Assembly: GCA_963829355.1 (NCBI GenBank)
Contig: CAWHHZ010000028.1
Coordinates: 1 to 64,000, forward strand
From: CAWHHZ01 sp963829355
Lineage (GTDB): Bacteria; Acidobacteriota; Thermoanaerobaculia; Gp7-AA8; JAHWKK01
Length of the DNA: 64,000 bases
Direction of reading: 5' to 3'
Part shown: one piece after another, positions 29,698 through 38,951 of the stretch
Numbering within the stretch: position 1 is the stretch's first letter
How the letters are laid out: the number at the start of each line of letters is the position of its first letter
The notes under the pieces: generated by a model
Databases searched by the model: none
What the model was told of the DNA's origin: nothing
Seen by the model: the letters and a program-made list of their open reading frames with translations, nothing else
Position numbers and translations under genes: made by a program

Positions 29698-29878
29698 TGG
29701 AAATCGACCGATGGCGGCGACACGTGGATCGAGCTGACCCGCAATCCGGGGATGCCGGAAGGCACGCTCGGGATCATCGGCATCACCGCCTCACCGAGCC
29801 GTTCCGACAACCTCTACGCGATTATCGAAGCGGAAGAGGGAGGCGTCTTCCGCTCACGTGAGGCGACGCTGGCGCGGT
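29697..29878 (+). pseudogene. BNR/VPS10-like beta-propeller protein, internal fragment
   Basis: An open frame of about 60 codons reads WKSTDGGDTWIELTRNPGMP, then LGIIGITASPSRSDNLYA and IIEAEEGGVFRS. This is the blade pattern (STDGG.TW) of large secreted BNR-repeat propellers. No start, signal peptide or other blades are present. Confidence 0.55.
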
Positions 29879-29990
29879 AAGGCTCGGTCCAGACCCGTGC
29901 GCCAGGTGCGGATGAAAAATCACCGCATCACCCGGATCGAGCGGTATGAGCGTTCGACCGCTCTCGTCGAAGGCGCCGCCATTCGTACCG
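29840..29990 (-). pseudogene. Possible phytanoyl-CoA-dioxygenase-like C-terminal fragment
   Basis: The minus-strand frame reads LIPLDPGDAVIFHPHLAHGS, then GPSLTAPAS. This resembles the distal iron-binding histidine motif of PhyH-family oxygenases. It is joined upstream to unrelated sequence. Confidence 0.35.
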
Positions 29991-30069
29991 GAAGTGCCGT
30001 ACTCGAACTCGACCGCGCCGCCGGCACTGCGATGCCGCGTACATCGTGTCTGGATCGTGGGACCGCGTC

Positions 30070-30190
30070 CCTGCGTGGCGGCGACCAGACCGTTGCGCGT
30101 CAGATCCGGGCTGATCCGATCCCAGCTCGCACCTCCATCGGGATCCATCCACAGGAATGCCGATCAAGGGGTGGTAGTGTGCCGCAGCCG
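30070..30190 (-). pseudogene. Second BNR-propeller fragment, opposite strand
   Basis: The minus-strand frame reads FLWMDPDGGASWDRISPDLT, another blade of the BNR type. It is too short to define a gene and is oriented opposite to the fragment at 29697. Confidence 0.35.
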
Positions 30191-30203
30191 CCCCTGCACC
30201 GAT

Positions 30204-31115
30204 TCAACTGCGCCGATCCATCACCAACCAGCCAAAAGCCATGATGATCGTCAGAAAGGAAATTGCCGATCCGAACAAAAGTGAAGAAGGCAGGTAACGA
30301 AGATAGACTTCATGAGTACCTCCAGGGACCGGTACAGCTCTGAACGCGAAGTTGGCGCGGAGGATCTCCACGTCTTCTCCGTCCACTGACGACTTCCAAC
30401 CGCGGTACATTGTGTCCGGAATGTAGAGTAGGCCCGCCTTCGGAGCAACGACCGTGAAATGGAGCTCATCATGATTGTCGTGCGACTTACGCCGGACAGC
30501 GGCGTCAGCAAAGCGCCCACTCAGGAGTCGCGTCTGATCGTCCGCATGAATAAAAAGATGCTGATCAGCGTCGAATCTGCTGAGCACGAACGGTACGACA
30601 TCCCGATCCTCAATGGGTGATGACTGGTGTGGCAGGAACAGCGAAACATTGCGGCTCGGCAGTGAGATGATTCTGTAGGTCTCACCCTCCTCCTCGACGG
30701 TCATCGCTGGATTCAGGCCCGTCTCCTCCTTCGTGAGAACCGCAGAGACACCCGCCGCCTTCAGTACTTCCCGCTTTCTCTCCCACGGAAGGATCTCGAC
30801 AAGATCATTCAAATCCACAACCGCTTTGGGAGCCAGATCGTGGTAGTCAAGGTGAAAGACCACCCGGAATCCATATGTCCACGCGGAGTAGTCTCGCAGC
30901 AGAGACAGGTTCTGCCGGTGAAGTTCCTCGACTCTGTTTGTTTCTGACGTGATCCGTCGTGGATAAGGGTCCTTCGATCTATAGATCTTTCCCTGCCCGA
31001 CCACATTCTCCAGCCCAGCGACGAGGGGCGGCTTCTTCCAGAAATCGCGGTCCGCGTATGCGGAGGAACAGGGCAGCGCCGTCCAGAGGTCGAGCAGGAT
31101 GAGCATCGCCAAAAC
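30204..31115 (-). pseudogene. YfhO-like large membrane protein, C-terminal fragment
   Basis: About 300 residues match the last third of YfhO-type membrane proteins. One hydrophobic span (LAMLILLDLWTAL) leads to a soluble domain with PDTMYRGWKSSVDGEDVEI, then VPVPGGTHEVYLRYLPSS and a final membrane helix. Full-length members are 700-900 residues, with many spans before this point. Those are missing because at about 31115 the sequence turns into a CheB domain on the other strand. YfhO-type proteins are linked to glycosylation of envelope polymers. Confidence 0.55.
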
Positions 31116-34100
31116 CGGCGCGGCCACCCTTGAGCCGGACCACGTCTATGTCATTCCTCCGGATCGCGAGATGACGATTGCCAGCGGCGTCCTGCATCTC
31201 AAACCACGTCCGGTGAAAGTGCCACACCGTCCGCTCGACCGTTTCTTCACCTCGCTCGCAATCGATCAGACGAGCCAGGCGATCGGCGTGGTGCTGTCCG
31301 GCAACGACACCGACGGCTCAGCCGGACTGCAGTCGATCCGTGACGTCTCGGGAATCACCTTCGCCCAGGACGAGAGCGCGAAATTCGATGTGATGCCGCG
31401 ATCGGCCGCCGCGGCCGCAGATTTCGTGCTCGCGCCCGCAGAGATCGGGAAGCAAATCGTTCGCATCGCAGGCAGCCCCAGAGACCCGCGGGAAAAGAAT
31501 CGTCCCGAGGACTTCGCAAGGATCTTCAGCCTGTTGCGCGAACGCTTCGATATCGACTTCGGGCAATACAAGTCGCCGAGCATCCACCGGCGAATCCTCC
31601 GCCGCGTTCTGCTCGACGGTCGCGGGTCGGTTGCGAAGTATGCCCGCGCGCTCGCTTTGGATGAAGAGCAGCTCGACATTCTCTACCACGACCTGCTGAT
31701 CGGCGTCACCGCGTTCTTTCGCGATCCGAAGCAATTCACCGCCCTGCGCGATTCGGTCTTTCCCGAGATTCTCGAAGAACGCGAGTCCGATCCCCTTCGC
31801 ATCTGGATCGCCGGCTGCTCGACGGGAGAGGAAGTCTACTCGGTGATGATCGCGCTGTTCGAGTACCTGCGCGGCAACGATATACGGGCAACCGTATTCG
31901 GCACCGACATCAACGACAAGGCTTTGGAGATCGCGCGCGCCGGAATCTACTCCGAAAGAGCTCTCGCGGATGTCTCACCCGAGCTTCGCGAGCGTTACTT
32001 CACTCCGGTTCCGGCCGGCTTTCGGATCAGCAAGAAGGTGCGTGAGCTGTGCGTCTTCGCGAAGCACGACGTAGCGACTGATCCTCCGTACTCGAACATC
32101 AATCTGGTGATGTGCTGCAACGTGCTGATCTACCTTGGATCCGACCTGCAGAACAGGACGCTGAGCTCCCTGCATTACGCTCTCGTCCCGGACGGATTCC
32201 TCGCACTCGGCAACGCGGAAAGTCTCCGTGCCTCTCCCCTGTTCGCGCCGGCCGACGGCAAACCGTGCTTCTATCGCAAACTGCCGTTCCGGAACGCGGC
32301 TCTTTCTCGCGTTCACGGCCAGCGAGAGACGTCATTGCAGCCCTCCCCGAATTGTTCGCCGAGGCCCCGGGCCCCGGCTCGCCCTTTCACGAGTCGGACA
32401 TGTTCCTTTCCGACTACCTCGCGCCTTGTGGCGTTCTGGTTGACGGCTCGATGGAGATCATCCGATTCCGCGGCGACGTCGAGCCCTATCTCCGACTCAT
32501 CCCGGGAGACGCGAACCTGAACCTGTTTCGCCTGATCCGTCATCCAGAGATGCTGGCAGAGCTGCGACCGGCACTGCACCGCGCCGGTCAGTTCGGAGAC
32601 GAGGTCCTGAGGACCGATATCGCCGTCATGGAAGCGGGTGAGCGTCGCACCAATTCGTTCCGGATTATTCCATTCCAGCGGAGAATCGGGCCGCCGATGT
32701 TCTGGGTACTGTTCGATACCCGGAGCACGACGGAGGAATGGGACGCCGTCGACGCGACGGCCGAACAGGTGAGCGAAGTCGTCTCGCTACGCTCATCGCT
32801 CTCGGCGGCGGTTCAGGATCGCGAACGGCTGGCCAGCGAAGCTGTCGCCGCCGCGGAAGAAGCGCAGTCGAGCGACGAGGAGCTTCGGAGCACCAACGAG
32901 GAGCTCGAAACAGCAAAGGAAGAGCTTCAGTCCACCAACGAGGAGCTCATCACCCTCAATAGCGAACTGCTGGACCGGAACGCCACGCTCACCACCATGA
33001 ACGACGATCTCGAGAACGTACTCTCCGCGATCGAGATCCCGATGCTGTTCGTCGGTACCGACGGCGAGATCCGCCGGTTCAACGAGCCAGCTGCGGAGCT
33101 GTTCCAGCTCGAGGCAGGGAATCGCAAACAGTCGCTCTCGGAGGTACGGGGCGAGATCGTCGGTACGGACAACCTCCCGCGGCTCGTTCGCGATGCGATC
33201 ACCACGCGTACCACAGGCAGTCACGAAGTCCGCGACGAGGACGGACGATGGCGCCTGCTGCGGATTCTCCCCTACCTGACGAGCGACGGAGTCGTCGATG
33301 GAGGTCTGATCGCCATCAGCGACATCGATACGCTGAAACGCAGCGTCGTCGCGGCAGAGAAGTCGGCCCGTCTCAGCAAACTCAGGGCGGATGCCGGAAC
33401 GCTGCTGGCGTCCTCGCTCGACTACGAAACGACACTCGATTCACTCACGAGACTGGCCGTTCCCAAATTCGCAGACTGGTGCGCCATCGACCTGCTGAAC
33501 GAGGACGGCTCCATCCGGCACCTGGCGGGAGCACACGCGAACCCGTTCATGCGAGACATCGCTCAGAAGTTTCAGCAGGTCGCCTGGAACGAAGCAGGAG
33601 CACCGTTCCCGACGTCGCGGCCCGCTGCACTCCGCGACCCGGTCCTCGTCACCGAGATCTCCAGCTCCGACTCCGACGTCAATGCGAAGGAGACCAACTA
33701 TTCTCAGCTCGTCGACGCCCTGGGCCTCAAGTCTCTGATTCGCGTTCCACTGAAAACTCGAGACCGGACCTTCGGCACGATGACATTCTCGATCACCGAA
33801 AAAACCTATGACGACGAAGACCTCGAGTTCGCGAATGAGCTCGGACGCCACGCCGCCATGGCAATCGACACCGCGTTGCTCTTCCGAGAGGCGGAGGCCG
33901 CGAACCGCTACCTCCACGCCCTTCTGAGCACGGTTGCTCACGAAATCCGGACGCCGCTCACGACCATCCTCGGCTGGGCTCAGCTCGGAACAGAAGTCGC
34001 CGACGACGAAGCGCGCGCACGGGAAGCGATGTCCGAGATCGATCGCTCCGCGAAACTGCTCCGTGTGTTCGTCGACGACCTGCTCGACACCGAACGGATC

Positions 34101-34613
34101 GCGCAACGCAAGTTGCGCGTCGACAAGGAAGACATCGATCTGAAGAGCGTCGTGCGGGCGGGTGTGGACATCACCCGCCCAATGGCAGAAGCACGGTCGA
34201 TTCAGATGACCCTCGAGACTCCCAGGTCCTCAATTCCTTTCCATGGCGATCAGGCACGCCTGATCCAGGTCATATGGAACCTCGTCAACAACGCCATCAA
34301 ATTCACGCCCGAGGGCGGCCGGATCGAGGTGGTGCTGAAGAAAAACGGCCCGACGGCTCGCCTGTCGGTGCGTGACACCGGCAAGGGGATCGAGACCACA
34401 TTGCTCCCTCATGTTTTCGAGCTCTTTCACCAGGGTGACCATGGCACGGGACGCGCCACGGGACTCGGCCTCGGCCTGGCCATCGCCAGGGAGGTGGTGA
34501 CGCTCCACAGCGGCTCGATTCACGCCGAAAGCCCAGGTCCCGACGAAGGCTCGACCTTCACCGTGATCCTCCCGATCGAACAACGACGTCGCAAGACCTC
34601 CAGAAGAAAATGA
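31099..34613 (+). CDS. CheB(truncated)-CheR-PAS-GAF-histidine kinase hybrid (one frameshift)
   Basis: The frame enters in the middle of a CheB methylesterase domain (LEPDHVYVIPP, then VVLSGNDTDGSAGL). The CheB N-terminus with its active serine is missing. Next come CheR (RRILRRVLL, WIAGCSTGEEVYS for SAM binding, FGTDIND), a coiled coil with repeats of S/NEEL, a PAS region, a GAF domain, HisKA with HEIRTPLTTILGW and HATPase_c with NNAIKF, DTGKGIE and GLGLGLAI. A frameshift near 32325 lies between CheR and the PAS part. Such hybrids join receptor-methylation-like domains to kinase output; the partner regulator is not adjacent. The ATG at 31099 is in frame, but the true start has been lost. Confidence 0.8.
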
Positions 34614-34812
34614 CCGTTCGGTTCCTCGAGAACGACGAGCAACTTCCCCTCCCGGTAAACACCTCGAACCGTTCGCACTCGAGGTCTCCGATTATCGAGC
34701 AGGTTCCCTGGCTGTGATTTGAGTCCGACTCGCGGAGGGCTCCAGTCCTGCCAGAGATCAGGAGGAACGCTGACATTTCGCCTCCGGCGAATGTCGGCGT
34801 CGTGAGGGTTGC

Positions 34813-34943
34813 CAAACCCTCGCATACGAAATCATGAAAGGGACGGGCGCCGAGGCACCCGAATATACGCAGCCTCTCTCGCGGCGAGGACCACAGGTCC
34901 TCACGACGCCGGTACTCGCCGGAGGCGAGATACCGAGCGTTCC
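34813..34943. repeat. Dispersed palindromic repeat R1, copy b
   Basis: This is the second copy of the element at 1-130. Here its upstream arm is seen too: CGTCGTGAGG at 34798 pairs with CCTCACGACG at 34895, making a long stem-loop. The rest of the gap 34614-34985 contains a short R4 piece (GACTCGCGGAGGGCTCCAG) and the promoter of the ATPase gene. Confidence 0.8.
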
Positions 34944-34947
34944 AGCG

Positions 34948-34985
34948 TAGACAGCGACACCATTTTTGCGGTAAAATCGGTGTCG
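34948..34985 (+). promoter_or_regulatory. Promoter with TAGACA and TAAAAT boxes
   Basis: TAGACA (34948-34953) and TAAAAT (34972-34977) are 18 nt apart. The -10 box ends 8 nt before the ATG of the DUF4143 ATPase, with no Shine-Dalgarno site. Confidence 0.5.
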
Positions 34986-36136
34986 ATGTATACACGATCA
35001 CTCGAGCCTCCAGGGCGCTCTTTCTTTCTGTTCGGACCACGAGGCACGGGCAAGAGTACCTGGGTTCGCGAGAATTACCGCGACGCACTGGTGATCAACC
35101 TTCTCCCCCGGAAACGATGCTCCGCTATCAGCGGAATCGATCACTGTTCCGATCCGAGGTACTGGCGCAGCCCCGGGAGCGTTGGATCGTGCTGGATGAG
35201 GTGCAGCGTGCACCAGCTCTACTCGACGACGTTCATTTCCTGATGGAGGAGAAAGGTTACAAGCACTTCGTGCTGACCGGCTCCTCTGCTCGGAAGCTGA
35301 AGAAGGGTGCAGCGAATCTTCTCGCCGGCCGGGCAATCGTGAGGAACCTCTTTCCCCTGACGACTGCCGAGCTTGGAGGGGCGGTGTCGATGGAGCAACT
35401 CGTTCGATACGGGGCCATGCCTCTGAGCGTCAACGCAGCGGATGACGAGATGCGCGAGGATTTCCTCCAGGCATACGTGACGACCTACCTCTCCGAGGAG
35501 ATCAAGGCAGAGGCGCTGGTGCGCGATCTCGGGCCGTTCAGCCGGTTTCTTGCGGTCACCTCACTCGCCGCCGGGCAGAAGACGAACATCGCAGGGCTCG
35601 CGCGCGACGCCGGAATCTCCCGTGACACGGCGCGCGGCTATTTCGACGTGCTCGTCGACACGCTCATCGGTCACTGGCTTCCAGCGTACCGACCGAGAGC
35701 GAAGGTCAAGGAGATCGGTCTTCCGAAGTTCTACTGGTTCGATCCGGGTGTTCTGCGGGCCGCCGCCGGAGGATTTGACCAGCCGCTGCCGGCGGACTGG
35801 GACGGAATTGCCTTCGAGCACCTGATTCATCAGGAGATCCAAAGCTATCTCCACTACTCCCGCACGAAGGGGTCGCTCGGGTACTGGGCCACGCCGAGCG
35901 GCTCTGAGGTCGACTTCGTCTGGTGGTACGGAGACCAGATCGTGCTGATCGAGGTGAAGCATGCCACGGAGTTCAGGAGGGAGCACCGGAAGGGAATCGC
36001 GTCATTTCTGCAAGGAAAGAAGGCGACGAGCTATATCGTCTATCGTGGATCCTCGGAGCTCGATGTGGAGGGGACACGCGTCCTCCCCGTCGGGGTGTTT
36101 CTCGAACGCCTGCACTCCGGCGAGATACTCGGCTGA
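34986..36136 (+). CDS. AAA-family ATPase with DUF4143 domain (one homopolymer frameshift)
   Basis: The 383-codon gene has a Walker A (FGPRGTGKST) near residue 18, Walker B (WIVLDEVQRAP) and FVLTGSSARKLK. A DUF4143 C-terminal half follows with a nuclease-like SGSEVDFVWW...IEVKH motif (E..D..EVK). The two frames join at CTTCTCCCCCGG (about 35101-35112). One added C gives an unbroken reading through PPETMLRYQR, so this is almost certainly a homopolymer indel. Proteins of this type are widespread in accessory regions; their cellular role is not established. Confidence 0.8.
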
Positions 36137-36174
36137 CGATGCGCCTCGTCGTCCTGGCAATCGTGGGGAAGTCC

Positions 36175-36335
36175 TGAATCGAGGAAATGGGGGGTCGGCT
36201 CTCCAGGGCCGACTCGCGGCGGTAGGTCAGTCGTCGTGGATTTCGAGGACATCCCCCTTCTTTTCATTTGCCTGGCTTGCGGAGGGCCGGAGCCCTCCGC
36301 GAGTCGGAGCTGGAGCCCCGACCCCCACGATAACG
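36175..36335. repeat. Composite palindromic repeat R4
   Basis: It is nearly identical to 27250-27425, including TCGTGGATTTCGAGGACATC. It ends with a GCGGAGGGCCGGAGCCCTCCGC hairpin and the inverted GAGTCGGAGCTGGAGCCCCGAC. It fills the gap between the ATPase and MntA genes. Confidence 0.8.
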
Positions 36336-36426
36336 GTTGGACGACCGTTCTCATCCCCAGGTGAAAGGGTTCAGGGTGGTCTTGCTGTTATCCTTTCGGG
36401 TAGCGTCGTATACCGGAGGACCAACC

Positions 36427-36725
36427 ATGGAAAGGCTGTTTCGAGATCGGACGGGCTCGCCGCGATATGTGAGCGGCATGGGATCCGCCGCTTGAGCCTC
36501 TTTGGTTCCGAACTGAAAGGCTCCAGCCGCCCTGAGAGTGATGTCGACTTGCTGGTCGAGTTTGAGCCAAGCCGAAAGCCCGGGATGCTCGGGATGGCTA
36601 CGATCGAACAGGAGCTCTCTGAGCTACTGCGAGGCCGGCCGGTCGACCTGAGAACTCCGGATGAACTGAGCCGCTACTTCCGCGATCAGGTCATCAACGA
36701 AGCCGCGGTTCAGTATGCAGCGTGA
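36427..36725 (+). CDS. mntA: MntA-type nucleotidyltransferase antitoxin (start-proximal frameshift)
   Basis: The protein has the minimal nucleotidyltransferase signature GSELKG...SDVD (GSx10DxD), then LLVEFEP. It is about 98 residues long, as in MntA antitoxins that AMPylate a tyrosine of their HepT partner. GGAGG lies 6 nt before the ATG at 36427. That ATG is out of frame with the body, and one base too many or too few near 36440 (CTGTTTCG) reconciles them. The stop overlaps the hepT start. Confidence 0.75.
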
Positions 36726-37047
36726 GGACAAGATCCGGATCCTGCACATCCTCGACGGGTGCGAGACTGTCGCTCGGTTCGTCGAAGGGCGCGAGCGGAG
36801 CGCGCTCGATTCCGATGAGATGCTCCGCTTCGCACTGGTTCGCGCCATCGAGGTCATCGGTGAAGCGGCCACCCGAGTGTCTCCATCGGCTCGCGCGGAA
36901 CTGTCTGATATCCCTTGGACCCAGATCAGCTCCATGAGGAATCGCCTCATTCATGCGTACTTCGAAGTAGATCACGACATCGTCTGGCAAACGGCCATCG
37001 CGGACATCCCGGACCTTCATCAAGCCTTGCGCTACCTGCGAGACTGA
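36715..37047 (+). CDS. hepT: HepT-like toxin (HEPN RNase)
   Basis: The 110-residue all-helical HEPN protein has the catalytic motif Rx4HxY: Arg75, His80 and Tyr82 in RNRLIHAY. In characterised pairs HepT is an RNase toxin silenced when MntA adds AMP to the motif tyrosine. The gene overlaps mntA by 11 bp, the typical order of this module. The toxin is intact, so a working antitoxin would be needed, which argues that the mntA frameshift is not real. Confidence 0.85.
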   Translation: MQREDKIRILHILDGCETVARFVEGRERSALDSDEMLRFALVRAIEVIGEAATRVSPSARAELSDIPWTQISSMRNRLIHAYFEVDHDIVWQTAIADIPDLHQALRYLRD

Positions 37048-37301
37048 CCTGCCGGTGAGATGCGGTCAGAGCCGGACGCTTGGTTGATCACACCCACCGC
37101 ATGAAGGGAAACGTGGGGCCGGTCCGAATCAAGAGAATGCGGGGTCGGTGCCACTCTCTGACTTTTCACTGGTGCTAAGTTCCGGGTAGAGTTGGGTCTG
37201 ACCGCCACGAACACATCTTCGGATATCACGCAGCCTCTGAACAAGAACCGCTACCCGGGCCGGAGGCCTTCGCTAGCTCGCTACCTCGACCCGGCCTGAC
37301 G

Positions 37302-37427
37302 ATGCGCAAGATCTCGGAGTACCTCGACAAAACCGTCTCCAGAATGATTCAAGTCGCCGATCGGCTCGAGCAACAAGACCCCGAATATCGCCGATCTCTC
37401 GCCTCGATCCGAAAGAGATTAAGTTGA
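37302..37427 (+). pseudogene. C-terminal DnaA-like HTH fragment of a REP-associated (RAYT-type) transposase
   Basis: A 41-codon frame reads MRKISEYLDKTVSRMIQVAD, then RLEQQDPEYRRSLASIRKR. This pattern resembles the short DnaA-domain-4-like helix-turn-helix tail seen on many RAYT transposases. The catalytic Tyr/HUH part is missing upstream. It ends directly in an R5 repeat, the type of palindrome such enzymes act on. Confidence 0.4.
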
Positions 37428-37452
37428 TTTTCTGGCTGTGACCCCAACTTAC
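37419..37452. repeat. Repeat R5, copy 2
   Basis: TTAAGTTGATTTTCTGGCTG, then TGACCCCAACTTA. It overlaps the stop codon of the transposase remnant. Confidence 0.75.
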
Positions 37453-37484
37453 CGTGGCGTGGAAGCCGGACCGCACCGTTGCGT

Positions 37485-37496
37485 TATCATGGCTCG
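37485..37496 (+). promoter_or_regulatory. -10 box TATCAT before the antitoxin
   Basis: TATCAT (37485-37490) ends 6 nt before the ATG of the antitoxin gene, and no ribosome site is visible. Confidence 0.35.
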
Positions 37497-37693
37497 ATGA
37501 GAACGATCAGTGTTGAAGTATCCGAAGACACTGCCGATGCACTCGAGCAGCGCGCGCGGCGCCTGGGAGTCGCCGTGGAAGACCTCGTTCGCGAAGGCCT
37601 CGTCGAGATCCTTTCGCGAGATGACAAGGATTTCTTCGAGCCGCAGAGTATGTGCTGACGAAGAATGACGAGCTCTACCGCCGCCTCTCCTGA
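37497..37693 (+). CDS. Antitoxin of a Doc-type module (one frameshift)
   Basis: About 65 codons: an N-terminal ribbon-helix-helix-like domain (RTISVEVSEDTADALEQRA) and a tail that should bind the toxin. As sequenced the frame ends early at TGA after FFEPQSMC. One missing G near 37643 would restore FFEAAEYVLTKNDELYRRLS, the usual tail of this family, ending at TGA 37691. That stop overlaps the toxin ATG (TGATG). Confidence 0.7.
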
Positions 37694-38058
37694 TGCGGAA
37701 CCTCACCGCGGAACAGATCGTACTTCTTCATCGCGCGATTATCCGGCGAACGGGCGGTCACGCCACGATCGAAACAGCCCTAGCACAGCCGCGCATGTCA
37801 TTCGCTGGCGCAGACCTCTACGCCACCATTGACTCGAAAGCAGCAGCCATGGCGCACAGATTGATATCGGGTCACCCGTTCGTAGATGGAAACAAGCGGG
37901 TCGGACATGCGGCACTCGAGACGACGCTCGTCCTGAATGATCTGGAGATTTCAGCCAGCGTCGATGAGTAGGAGCGGGTGATCCTTGCCGTCGCTGCCGG
38001 CCGGATGGACCGCGACGAGTTCATCCGTTGGGTCGAATCGCATGCCGTGCAACGTTGA
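37693..38058 (+). CDS. doc: Doc-type Fic-fold toxin with an in-frame amber codon
   Basis: The product shows the Doc/Fic motif HPFVDGNKR at residues 61-69. Doc toxins phosphorylate EF-Tu and stop translation. A TAG at codon 93 (37969-37971) cuts the frame after SASVDE. The same frame then continues with ERVILAVAAGRMDRDEFIRW up to TGA at 38056, giving the usual length of about 121 residues. A CAG-to-TAG change fits best. As sequenced the toxin lacks its last helices. Confidence 0.75.
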
Positions 38059-38186
38059 AGCGAGCCACTGCCCGAGTCGATCCGAAGCAGTCAACCTGCT
38101 TTTCCGGACGACCCCAACTTCTTTCCGGGTTTAAGCAACAGCCTGCAGAGACATGGCCCAAGCCACTCCTGCCACGGAACGAGGCG

Positions 38187-38220
38187 CTTAAGTTGTTTTT
38201 CTGGCTCTGACCCCAACTTA
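38187..38220. repeat. Repeat R5, copy 3
   Basis: CTTAAGTTGTTTTTCTGGCT, then CTGACCCCAACTTA. A shorter, diverged version (TTTTCCGGACGACCCCAACTT) lies at 38100. The two occupy the gap between doc and the TetR gene. Confidence 0.75.
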
Positions 38221-38264
38221 CCCGGGGTGACGACCCGTTCATTTAGGGCATTGATCATTTCGCC

Positions 38265-38293
38265 TTGACAATTAGTGAGTAAGCACTTACTTT
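38265..38293 (+). promoter_or_regulatory. TetR promoter with overlapping palindromic operator
   Basis: TTGACA (38265-38270) and TACTTT (38288-38293) are 17 nt apart. Between and over them lies the perfect palindrome AGTAAG-CA-CTTACT (38278-38291). The position just before the TetR gene suggests autorepression. Confidence 0.65.
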
Positions 38294-38301
38294 TTATAAG
38301 T

Positions 38302-38907
38302 ATGGTTCATGTCCGGAAATCTGCAGAAACCAGAAAAGACGAGCTCTCCGCGGCGGCGCTGCGCATCGTCGGGGAACGTGGGCTCACTGCGCTCACGACC
38401 TCGACGCTGGCACATGAGGTGGGACTCACGTCGGGCGCGATGTTCCGCCACTTCTCGACGCTCGACGCGTTGCTCGACGAGATGGTCGCGCGCGCGGTGA
38501 CGCGGGTGAATACGACGTTCCCCGATCCGGACGGCCCCCCGATGGACAGACTCCTCCAACTCGCCAGAGAGCGCGCCATTCTGCTGGTCGATGAGCCGGG
38601 CATCTCATGGATGCTGCGCTCAGAGCAGGCGCTGCTGTCGCTGCCTCCCGAGGGGGTGCGACAGCTCCGGGCCCTGGCCAGACGCTCGCGCGCGTTCGTG
38701 ATCGACGCCCTGCGCGATGGTGCGCGCGACGGAACCGTCCGGAGTGACGTCGAGCCGGAAGTCCTCGCGGTTCCCGTCCTCGGGACGATTCACGTGCTGC
38801 CGGTAGCTCGGGAGTCGCGAAACGGACCACCAAATTGAAGCATTCCGAGATCTCGCGAGCGCTCGAGGGAATCAAACGACTGCTGTCCCCTCCGGATGCG
38901 ATCTGAA
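38302..38907 (+). CDS. TetR family regulator (C-terminal frameshift)
   Basis: Residues 8-55 are a TetR DNA-binding domain (AALRIVGERGLTALTTSTLA, then SGAMFRHFSTLDALLDEMV). As sequenced the frame stops at 38838. A shift near 38800 would continue through LKHSEISRALEGIKRLLSPP to TGA at 38905, a more usual TetR end. The ligand is unknown. A palindromic operator overlaps its promoter. The next gene, encoding RIC, starts 44 bp later, so the regulator may control nitrosative-stress repair. Confidence 0.75.
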
Positions 38908-38951
38908 CCGTCCGGGAAAACGAAATCAGAGAACTGATGAGGAGAAATGCG

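Noticed and set aside
29822..30148. 109-codon minus frame as one intact protein
   Set aside because: Its two halves match different families (BNR blade and PhyH-like end), so it is a junction product, not a gene.
34813..34950. R1 as an attachment site or IS end
   Set aside because: No integrase, transposase or target-site duplication accompanies either copy.
37969..37971. TAG in doc as pyrrolysine
   Set aside because: Doc has no Lys/Pyl-linked site here, and no pyl genes or methylamine context are present; a Gln-to-stop change or error is simpler.
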